Assembly (NCBI RefSeq): GCF_000003815.2
Contig: NC_049987.1
Location: forward strand, 12,706,262-12,749,313
Source: Branchiostoma floridae
Taxonomy: Eukaryota > Chordata > Leptocardii > Amphioxiformes > Branchiostomatidae
Direction of reading: 5' to 3'
Length of the DNA: 43,052 nucleotides
Below the pieces are notes generated by a model. It was not told the DNA's origin and ran no database searches. It worked only from the letters and a program-made list of their open reading frames with translations. Position numbers and translations under genes: made by a program. Of the stretch, positions 24,045 to 34,900 are shown piece after piece. Each line of letters begins with the position of its first letter. Position 1 is the stretch's first letter.

Positions 24045-24066
24045 GTTGCCATAGTGACATGTAAAC
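24045..24066. promoter_or_regulatory. X-box-like site next to a forkhead motif
   Basis: GTTGCCATAGTGAC (24045-24058) has one perfect X-box half and a degenerate second half. TGTAAAC, a forkhead core, follows at 24060-24066. It is 1.9 kb upstream of GINM1 and 8 kb from the dynein start. Confidence 0.3.
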
Positions 24067-24977
24067 TTACCAATTGTAGTCTGCTGTTTAGATGGCTGTT
24101 AATCGCCCCATTAAACAACCAAATCGCACTGTTCTGACAGGGCAGACCTATTGAACGGCGAAGTCCAGACAGAATCGTTTCAATAGAGTTTCCAATAGAA
24201 ACAAACGCTCGACACCAATGGCCCCAAATGTCAGGGCTCCCCGAGAGTTGGTCATTAATGATATAGAGATATCTGTCTACCTGACGGAACGAGCATACCG
24301 GTATGCTATCTCGTGTCAAGTGTTTACATTACACCATAGTTTATTGACACAACTAAAGTGTGGGGTATACTTGATTTTTGTCCAAAACCCTAATTCCAAT
24401 ATAATAAGTTTGAAAACGCTGTCTATTTAAGCGCATGTTTTATTTATCTATTATAGCTAATTTCATAATGTAATAAACTCCTGTTACTGCAGATTACTCT
24501 GGAATTCATTTTTAAGAGTCACGAATTACGTTATATTTGGCTCAAAGGTCGCATTTGAAGTACACTTAGACAATGTTATCTTACTATTTACCCGGGCACG
24601 TCGGTTTGCATGCAGACGTAATGGCGACAAATATATTTAATCAAGTCGTGTCAAAGCAGACAATAGAACTTGATTAAAGTTTACTAGGAACACTCGTGAA
24701 CTTAGTTATTTGATAGGTAAGTTGCTATGACCCTTTGTATCTGATGTGACAGAATAGTAGACACGGTTGGTTGGGTGTATAGACCGAACTGATCATAAAA
24801 AGTCGCGTAGACACGTTTATTACTATCGTAGAAGCTCATATTTGTTGGTAGTAATCCTAGTGCAATGCTAAACATTCTTCCAACACTAATTTGTACATTT
24901 TCAATGACCACTGTCGCCTTCTTCAGATGCGTTACAGATACGTGATCTAATCAACACGTGATCTTACGACTACAAGA

Positions 24978-25102
24978 CGCTAGCAATTGGTCAAACGTGC
25001 CAGGTATAAAGGAGGACATATACATAAAGGGCACTCCAGCTATCAATCAACAGAGACGGGAGGCGGTATAAACTTCATTGCACGTTTGGCCAATTGCTGG
25101 CG
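24978..25102. repeat. Inverted repeat, 23-bp arms with 79-bp loop
   Basis: CGCTAGCAATTGGTCAAACGTGC-type left arm (24978-25000) pairs with the right arm at 25080-25102 at 21 of 23 positions. Weaker complementarity extends outward (GTTACAGA-TGATCT words near 24930 and 25145). The loop holds GGTATAAAGG. It could be a small palindromic MITE. Confidence 0.6.
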
Positions 25103-25947
25103 TCACGAATCCGTAAGAGTACGTACCAATAAGCAATAAGATCACATGTCTGTAACTCTCGCGAGTTATTGGTCTAAAGTGATTGATCGTTATCAAATAC
25201 AACTGGTCGTTATTGATCCTGAAGGTGAATGGTTGTCGTTGAAAATTTGATCCGTGTACACCTTGGTCTTGGAAGAAAGTTAAGCATTTTACTACGTTTT
25301 AACTTGTGGCAGTCCCAGGAGTGATATTCAATCCTATATACTTGCTTCAATTCTGTGATTTATGCCTCCCTTGCCTTCTTTGCAGTTCAGTCGTGTTTTT
25401 TTCTGACGATATATCATTACCTCTTCCTTTATACTGATATCCACAAGCAGTGTCGTTCATCTAAAATTTCAAACTTGAACCGTCATACCTAGCCCTTGTG
25501 ACAGCCGAGGACAACACGGCAAATGTGCGACATCTACCGACAGCTTCTCATAATGCACATTATTGTAGCCTTTCGTACTTACGTCGCAAAGGAAAATATA
25601 TGTAATGGATCGACAGTTACAATCCGAAAATGACTTACTGAACGTATTTGACAGTTCTGTTTTGGTCATGTTGACGTTGGCTTGGATCAAGGAGAACCAA
25701 GGGAAAGACCGATGGAAGGAATGTCTATAAATCAATGCTCTTGATATTAATTCTCCCCATCTCCAAAGCACTGAAATGTTTGTATCAAATATTTCGGATA
25801 TTGTCTGATATATGAATCAGACCTAATGTTTCCTAGATCAACCACAAGAAGATTGAAATAGCATGTCTTAACTTTACAGCAAAGATATTGCTTTAATTCA
25901 AATGAACACCCCTACTATCTAAAATTGGTGCAATGGTATCTTCCACA

Positions 25948-25973
25948 GACGTCACGTCATTGTCCAAGATGGC
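25948..25973 (+). promoter_or_regulatory. CRE half-sites and YY1 motif at the GINM1 start codon
   Basis: GACGTCACGTCA (25948-25959) contains overlapping CRE-type sites and lies 9 bp before the ATG. The start codon itself sits in CCAAGATGGCTGCC (from 25964), a match to the YY1 core AAGATGGC. YY1 sites over the start codon are typical of TATA-less housekeeping promoters with very short 5'UTRs, so transcription may begin within a few tens of bases of here. Inference from motifs. Confidence 0.5.
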
Positions 25974-28900
25974 TGCCCGAGAGAAGATGTTGTTGTTGTG
26001 CGCTGTCTTCTCGGCGATTTTCTTCTCTTCTGTCTCCGCCGCTATCCCGCACGGGATGCTGGTAAGTGTCTAGTCGCATGTCCCGCTATTGGCATGTTAC
26101 CAGGGCCTTGAAATAAGACTGTCACCCGTAGAATGCGAGTTGCAACAAATTAGGACGGTTGGCGGACGGTCCACGTTTGGTCCACAGGGAGAGGAGAGCT
26201 CTAACCCTCTCTCCCATCCTCCGCTTTCCTCTCGGCGCTGTACGCTTACGTTTTGACGTGACATTACGTAGGGATCACCCGTTGTCCATCACGTCATCTG
26301 CCTGAGTGTTATGCTTCCTTTTAAGTTGTGATCACCAATTTGTTTATCAAAGCTCTTCACACGACTACCTGTGGAGTCTGTTTAAGACACTTAACAGAGG
26401 GCGTAAACAAAATTTGGCCAAACAGGCCGCTGTGTAATTTTAGCTTTTCTTGACGCACGTTTTTGCGCTTCTGCGTCATCAGGTTCTTCCAGAGCCACAT
26501 GGTTCATTGTTGCTTGAGACTAGATCATTTAGCTTTATTGATACTAGGAATCTTAATCGGCACACCAGCCACATAGCCAGCTGGTCCGTTTAGCTTTCTT
26601 ACAGGGGTCGTAGAATTCGGCAAAAAAATCGGGAAATTGGCCAGGGGTGTCAGTGCATGCTAAGGTAAATGTTTCCCCTCTGGCCTGTCGAATCCTCAGG
26701 TAGCAAAACTAGCCTGGCAAATTATACTCCTTGTGATGGCAAGCATAGTCGGTCAGGTAGAGACTGCAGGCCCATGACTAGTGAGTCATCTAGTTGTAAA
26801 CAATTAGGCCATACCAATTTAATTTCTTGGTTCACGGATTCGCTCACTCCTATTTTTTGGAGAAAAAAAATAAAAATAAAAATTAGCACTCAGCAAATTT
26901 TCACCATTAATGAAACCATTCACCAGCTTTCTGGTGTAGCAAATTGGCCTTTATATTATAAGCTCCTTAAAGTGTGGGTACAGGTGCTGTTACTGTACAA
27001 TAATAGTGTTTTTGTACTTTTTTCAAGCTGAAAACTTTTTTTCTTTATGTTTTGGATTAGCCGTTACGTTTACCCCAACCATTTTACAATTTTTATTTTT
27101 ATTTCGCCCTCTCGCTCCATGTTTTTTATGAAAAATCCGTGAACCAAGAAATTAAATTGGTGTGGCCTTAGTGTAATCAAGTCCCTTTTTTACTGACACT
27201 GGGTTGAAACAGAACATAACGGGCAAGTCTTTTTTTCATCATCATTCTTTCTCATCCAACAGCCAATGGAGCATTGCTATATGTATGCAGTCTGATTGAC
27301 GTTAATTAAGGTATTCAATGGATAAATATGAACATATAATAATTTTAAAATTGTGAGGAGTGAAAGGTATTCATTGGTAATTTCATAAGGTTGGTAATTA
27401 AATGCTTAATGCAGACAGTCACCGAAACATCGGGTCATGTAAATTCTGTATCACAGTATTGTATCAGTTGTGAATAGAATATTAACTTAGTTTTATAGAG
27501 ATAAAGATAATTAATGCCGACTAAAAGTCCTCTCAATTTCAATGTTATTCTTCAAAAGTTGGTAACATATATTCCATACATACAAAAGAATAAAAAAAAA
27601 AAAACTTGTTTTTATTTTAAAAACTCATGCAAATGGAACAGGTATAAATCACAACTTGCTTGCTGGAAATCCAAAGTACATTCTATGTAGTAGAGACCGA
27701 CGTTGAATATTGATACGGTATCCTACATAAAAGTTAAGCGTGGTTGTAAATCCAGGAAAGGGATTAGGAGAAATCCTGAAATCCCTTCCCTTTGAAAGTC
27801 TGATGCTGCAGCAGCCAGGAGAGACAGGTGTTTACCATGCAGCATCCGCTGTGATGGAGACTCCTTTCATGGTTTCAGCAGCAGTTATTTCTGGGGACTC
27901 TTGAGAATCTGAAGTGTTTTTATTGCCTTGAACACAAGGTGATGTATTCACAGAGGAAATGCAGTGTATGTTAAAAATGTTATTGCTGTAAAAACAACAT
28001 TATTGACGTGCTTTCGCAGCGAAAGGATCTTATTTTATGTTTAAAAAACAAGAAAATAAAACTAGCAACCGCAAACTAGCAGCAAATTTACAGGACAGCA
28101 AATTTAACATTGTATGCCATTACAATATATATATGTATAAGTAACGCAGAAGAACAAGGAAATCTTGGTTTTGACACCTTTTTTTTTAAATTGTGAATAT
28201 ATGTACCGGTAAATGATTAACAGCAATAGTTAAGCCACTTATGCCTTTGGAGAAAAATAATCTAATTTGCATTTTAATTTGATGTTTAAAAAACAAGTAA
28301 AAACAACAACTAGCAACCAGTGGGATAAGCTAGCCCCAATATTACTGGGCAGCGGATTTAACATTGTATGCCTTTGCAATATGTAAATGATTAACAGCAA
28401 CATTTACAAAACCTTTTGATAGGATCAACCCACAGCGCAGCATGTTTCTGACAGATGATGGTTAAACAACACTCCAAAATCTACAGTTGCTAGGAGATGC
28501 TGAATACCAACTCAGCTGGCATTTCAACTAAGTGCTTTTGATAGCGAAGACCTTAAGAGATATTATGATTAAGAATCTCCACCTGTGGCTATGTGTGAGT
28601 CGTGATTGCCTACAGGAGTTTTAGAATGGTATTTTTCCTGTAATTGGCTGTTGTGATGCAGGCACAGTACATTTTGTACGTAATTGCTCTCCACAGAATC
28701 TGCTGAAGCAACACGTCACATGTAAATGTCTTTCATTGTGTAGTGAATAATTGAGATGAGTTTTCTATAACTAAGTATAAGGCATAGGAAAATGTTTTGG
28801 AGTCAATTATACAGAGGGTTTTTTATTCCCCACATTGAGAAGGCCACATTTTGCTTAATTGACTTCATGAATTTAAAGTGTAATGCGTAGGCAGTCCCGC

Positions 28901-31900
28901 TGAATTCAGTGCAAAGCATTTTCAGGACCCCAAGGCAGGCCCTCTAGCTCAGCCTTTGAGAACAGTCCTCATTTGCTCCTAGCCTCCTAGTAACTAATAT
29001 GTTGCTTATCCGCACATTAGGGAATAGTTGTTTAAGCTATCACAACTAGCCAATGTTAATTGGTAATANNNNNNNNNNNNNNNNNNNNNNNNNNNNNNNN
29101 NNNNNNNNNNNNNNNNNNNNNNNNNNNNNNNNNNNNNNNNNNNNNNNNNNNNNNNNNNNNNNNNNNNNCTCAAGTTTTCTAAAAGCAATGCCAAGGTGAA
29201 AGTCTTTCAGATCTTGAAGAACACTTGAATGACTAGAGTTGACTTAGAGAGCATTCAAGGGAACAAAGAGTGCCAACATCTGTTACAAGCTTGGTTGACC
29301 CTGGTCCATTCTTTAGGTTGTATCCATGGTAACAGACACACCTACATGCCAGGCCCTACATGGGTTATCTCACACAAGACATTGTGGAGATGCCACAGTT
29401 TCAGGTTAGCCTGTGACAGTCATACTGCATATGTTGGGGGATTTTCTTACTTAGCAAAATAGATAAAATCTAAGATATGTTTTGATGTCTAAGTCTCTTA
29501 GACAAACAAAAGGATATGTGAAGTTCAATGCATCCTTGAACTTGGAAAAAACTGGAAGAGGAATGTTGCCAAGTGTTCTGAACATGAGTCTGATATTGTC
29601 ACTGACAGTTGAATTGGAAAAATCCTGTGGGACCATTGCCTTTACCATTTAGAGACATACATGTAGAATATTGCATTTACTTCAGAACAGCATGTAATAC
29701 ATCATAACATGCCCTTATCTAATGGTAAAATGAAAGTGCTATAGTTTGACGATCACAATTAAGAAAATGCAATAATGGAAATATGCCAAAAGGTATTGCA
29801 AAGAAACGTGATTAGCCAACACTCGCAGTGTTACAGTGTATAAAGCTTACCAAGCCCCAATAGGGTTAAACTTAAAGTTCAGGTTGACTGGAAAACAACT
29901 TAGGTGTAAAATCATATACCAGTCAGTCTAGCTGTGATGACATTAAATATATAGCAGCCTCTTCACCATGAAGGGTAGCTGGCTCAACAATGTAAAACAA
30001 TCTATAACAGTACTAATCAACATGAGAGGGCACTTAAACCTACATCATAAAGACGTAACTACCTCATAAAGATGTCATGTTCTAATGGCCCTGTTTTGTA
30101 GGTGGAAGATGCCACCAGTCCCATGGCTGTGAAGATGGAGAAGGCACTGGAAGAAACCATTCTGGTAGAGGTGCAGGAGGAGGCCCTGGCAGAGCAGATA
30201 CCTGGAGAGTTGGAGGATAAAGTCATCAAGGTACGAAAATTATCAGAGAAGATTTGTGGTCCTACCTTTCACATACATGGTAGAAGTTGTAGGTTTTAAG
30301 GTCCATAAGCACTTTGATTATCATTTTACCATGCCACATATTTTCTTACACAGAATAAGTTAAAGTGCTTTAACAGTAATCACTGGTAACAAAGTTGGAG
30401 AAATTGGAGTATACTTGGAGTAATGAGTATGCACCTAGCCCCAGCTGTTGTGTTTTTCAAATTGCCTGTTATGCTTTCATGAAAATATGATCATGCTGAT
30501 AACTGGTATCAAGGGAAGCTGTGTGCCCAGTTGTGTAATACCCTGAGTTTGTTATGAAAACCTGAGTTGTATATAAGGTTACCTGGAGCAGGTGTGTGGA
30601 CCCTGAAGTAATGAAGGTTTGTATCATGTAACTTTGTAATCAGGGAAAATAAGGCTCAGGCTGTTAGGTGCCTTCCTAGGTATTCTGGAACAGAGCTGTT
30701 GGGTCGATGTAGTCAAGTCCAGCTGACCCTCAGTAGCTTTCTGTGGCACTTCATCTCAAAGGCATGCCGATGTAATTCAGCATTATAGCTGCAGCCCTTT
30801 GAATAGTAAGGGATGGTGTAATATGTTATAAAACCCACCATACTTCTCAAAAAGAGGATTTCTAACAGTTTCAAAGCAGGGCATCTGAGTCATTTCCTGA
30901 CATCTGAGTTTGTGCTAAATGCCAGGAGCCTTCTTAAATCTCTCCGCTTCTACCATGTGAGTCGTGATCTTTGCCTCTAGTCTGTAGGATCATTGGTGAC
31001 TATGTGCCTCATGTAAGTAAAGGTTGGTTAGACTTGCAGAAGGTTAGAGTTTTATCCAGGAAGTCCATGCTTAAGTGGTAGGATTTCTGTACTGATGTGT
31101 TGCTTGGTAACAGAACACGGTGGAATGAAGTATTTGAATGGAGTATAGGTCAGCAGACAGGAAATGAAGATCTCTTCAGAACTTGTGGAGAACAGAAGTA
31201 GCCTGAACTCAAACTGTGTTAGCTTGAACTTCTTCCCAACATAGGCAGGCAATCATTTGATTTTAGGGAGCAGCGAAATGTCCTATATGGCATATGAATG
31301 CCAATAAATGAAAGGAAAAACATCAGAAATATTTACATCAAACCTTAACTTCTATTTGCTAAAATTAGTAAAGAAGAACTGAGATTGAATAAGATTGCCT
31401 TCAATTTGCTGTTTATTCACACATGTATTATTGGCATCAAATGGCTGTGAGGCTATGGTGGTAGACACATGATTGAGATATCATGGGTTAGATCTCTGGC
31501 ATCCTGGCTAGATGCTGTGTCCTTGGGAAAGGCACTTTACATGACTTTTCTCAAGTGTGAAAATGGGTTCCTGTCAGTTCCTGTGGTTGAGAAGGTAAAA
31601 GATGGTAGAAGGAGAGTGATAGACTGTACCTTCCAATTCCATACCTTAGACACAGTGGAGAACAACCCACTGCCTCTGCAGCCCAAAAAAGGCTATGGGA
31701 CTACTTTGTATTTTACCTTTTTTACTATGTTAATCTTGAATCTGGTGTCTGGAAAAGCTTTTATTTTTCCTGCTTTTTTCTTAGCAAAATATGATAATCC
31801 ATTCAATTTCTTACAGGTTGAACTGAAGGTGACTGTTCACAAAGGCCAGGTAAAGGTGAATGACCTGCCGGTCATCACCCCAGGGATCACCCACCTGACC

Positions 31901-34900
31901 TGTGATGCTCAGATATGTAAGTCTACATCTAATTTGTCAATAATTTACATCACACACATTATGTACAAAAGCATACAACATAAAGTCCAGATATGGTATA
32001 AGTGTTCAAGGAATTCAGGGTTCTAGCCAGCATCCATACTTCCATCCTTTGACAGAATTTGCCAGCTTGGGACGGATGAAAATTTTGTCCATTCCCTCCT
32101 CTGTGGCGGACAAAAATCAAACAATGTAAACAAATGAAATTTTGGCAGAAATTCAGCACAGATGCCATTGAACCAAGCTGAGTCTACTCTACCAGTACCA
32201 ACAAACTCTGCCCCTCAAAATGCAGGAAATAGCATTTCAGTGGGTCTTAGATTTCAAAATTTCCAGGACCCCCTATGGTCGTTGCCCGGTAGCCTCCAGC
32301 GCTTGACAGGATTTCTGTTTGAAATCCAGGGATTTCTGTTTGAAATCCAGGGGACAGAAAAATATTTCAGGCTGGCTAGAACACTGGTGAAGATCAAACC
32401 TGTTCATCAGATAACACCGTAATTCATTCACCGTAATTAATTCAATAACATTATTCTGTCCACAGTCCAACCAACTTCTGAGGGGAAGCTGACTCCCCAG
32501 GGCGTGGCGACGGTTGGTGTGCGACTGCTGGTGCTGCAGCGGGGCGCAAAACAGCTGCACATCGAGGAGGAAGTCACCTCTGTCAACGGCACAACTGTAA
32601 GGTTCAGGTCATTACCTTTGGTTAACTGAATTGATATACTTAAAACCAAACTCTATGCATGTGAGATAGGAGAAGAAGAAGAAAAATCTGAAGTTTCCCC
32701 ATTGACGGGTGTTAGAATTGCAAATTGAAGCAAAAGCACATGCACAGATCCCATCATCTTGTGATTATTCCTCCCCAGGTCCTGCAGGGTGTTGTGCATC
32801 AGGTGCTGATTGTGTTGAGTGTTGATCATGTTGTGATCATTCCTCCCCCAGGTCCTGCAGGGTGTTGTGCATCAGGTGCTGATTGTGTTGAGTGTTGATC
32901 ATCTTGTGATCATTCCTCCCCAGGTCCTACAGGGTGTTGTACATCAGGTGCTGATTGTGTTGAGTGTTGATCATGTTGTGATCATTCCTCCCCCAGGTCC
33001 TGCAGGGTGTTGTGCATCAGGTGCTGATTGTGTTGAGTGTTGATCATCTTGTGATCATTCCTCCCCAGGTCCTACAGGGTGTTGTGCATCAGGTGCTGAT
33101 TGTGTTGAGTGAGAAGCAGAAGGAGCTGAAGCGGATGGTGTCCCACGTCAAACTGGAACACAGCAAGGTCCATCAGCTCTCTGCAGACAGTGTGGTCCAT
33201 GTGGCCAAGCAAGGTTAGTATTGGTTGATTGATTCAATCATTCATTCATTGATTCCTTCTTTTCTTCACTCACTCACTCAGTCTTCCTTTCTCTCTCCTT
33301 CCGCTTAAGGTTCCAGGTCGGAGTTCAAATCTGACCGGAGTTGACGGAAGGGTGGTGTAATAGGCCGGAAGTGTGCTGTCGTCTCCCTAACTTTTGCTCC
33401 CTATTGCTTGGTGATCATTATATCTGAGCATAGATTTGTCGTATGTCCTGAAAAGCCTGTGGTTTGTATTATTTTTGTGCGAGGAGTACTGTAAGTTCAT
33501 TTATGTTCGCGAGCACTTAATTTCGCGAGTTTGAGCAAATCGGGAGTTCGCGAGATCTTTGAGTTCGCGAGCGGGTGTTTCAAATATTTTTCTAAAGTTA
33601 CGATCCGGTACTATGACGGTAACGCGAGTGCCCCCTCCCACCCACACCGCAACACCAGTCATGCCGTCAAAGGCGGAATTTACGCCTTAGAGTTCATAGT
33701 TACCCTTCAAACAATGTCTAAAGTTGGTGTACTCAATAAAAAATGTGTTTCTACCAAGCCACTGTCTCATTGTTGGGCTGATTTCGGCCTGTTTCGGCCG
33801 TGATTTGATGACAGCGCACGGAACGCAACAGGGCCAATGACCCCTGATATGTCGCAATCACATTTGCCGCATAGGCTGACGGGATACCCACGCCAAACAC
33901 AAGCGACGCGGGCGCCATTTTGAAATATTTTCGGCGTGAAAGACGGCGCTAAGTTTTAAACTTTCAGCGTAATTTGTGGACACAAATTGTACACAAGAAG
34001 GTGAAGAGTTTATCTCTCCGATATTTACAGTAGTTCCAACTCAGAATTATGAAACGAACGTCTTTTTTTCGGCATGTAAGCGGAGTTTTGTTTGCCACGT
34101 TTCTAGTCGTAAAAATTTCCCCGCTATTATTGTTGTGAATCTTAGTTGCTGTAATTCCATAGCCATTACTTGTATTTGTAAAGACCGGTACTACTCAGTT
34201 TTATTTTTTGTTCTGTTTTTAACTTGTAGAAATTGAATTAAACTATGATAATGTGCTAAGTAGATTGTTATCGCAGCCATGTCACGGCGTGTACGTAAGT
34301 AAACAAAGCCGACATGTTTCTTTTTCCTCAACTTTTATTTCGGTTTGAAAAGAATAAATAGTCTGTTATCAATTGAGTCTTGTCATTGGTATAAGTTGCT
34401 ATCATAGTAAACACGTAGTTTCAGAGACTGGATCTTTTGGACGGAGGGTGTGGGGAGGGGGACGATATTGAACATGCATGTTCGCGAGTAGATGACTTCG
34501 CGAAGCAGAGGTCTCAGCGAAATACGCGAACTTAAAAATCTCGCGAACTTAAATGAACTTACAGTAGTTGGTCGGCCAGTAAAACCATTTTTTTATTAGT
34601 CCGCTGCAACGGTGAAGCGGTTTTTCCGCCTGATGACCCAAATAGCAGCGTTTTTCATGCAATTTCGATGAAATGACGTCATCGGAGATTGCAAAAAAAG
34701 TTTTCACATGGAATTTTTTTATTTTCATTTTGCAAAATCATGAAGAATCTAGCTTCTCTACTACGTAGGCCGTTATCCTGGGAAAATTCGTTTTTTTCCA
34801 AGCAGCTTCGATAAAAAAAAGTGTTAAAAAATGATAGTTTTCGGGTCCAAAATTAAAATTTTACTACAGATTCTACCCAATATAAAGAGGCAACAGATGA

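Larger units (their letters stand above)
16271..25947. other. Intergenic region between the divergent dynein and GINM1 genes
   Basis: About 9.7 kb without an exon that I can support. It contains the CACCTG cluster, small duplications, a G tract (21520-21536), copies of a dispersed repeat, a long hairpin and an X-box-like site at 24045. The longest open frame is 128 codons and looks random. Confidence 0.6.
26062..30101 (+). other. GINM1: GINM1 intron 1
   Basis: Four kilobases with a dispersed repeat copy, a TTA-flanked MITE and the N gap. No exon is supported in the visible part; sequence hidden in the gap cannot be judged. Confidence 0.65.

Noticed and set aside
23933-24319. 128-codon minus-strand open frame
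   Set aside because: No recognisable domain, composition like the surrounding intergenic DNA, and no promoter or splice support.
26669-27031. 120-codon plus-strand open frame
   Set aside because: Mostly inside the TTA-flanked MITE; no transposase motif.
31469-32026. 185-codon plus-strand open frame
   Set aside because: It runs through a SINE, the intron and GINM1 exon 3 in a row; only 31817-31916 is coding.
32779-32924. Three upstream copies as genuine alternative exon 5 starts
   Set aside because: Their distances to 33069 (290, 217 and 145 nt) are not multiples of three, so they would shift the frame; only 32997 is in frame.
33976-34236. 86-codon frame inside the TA-flanked element
   Set aside because: No DDE/D transposase or helix-turn-helix features; too short to be an enzyme.
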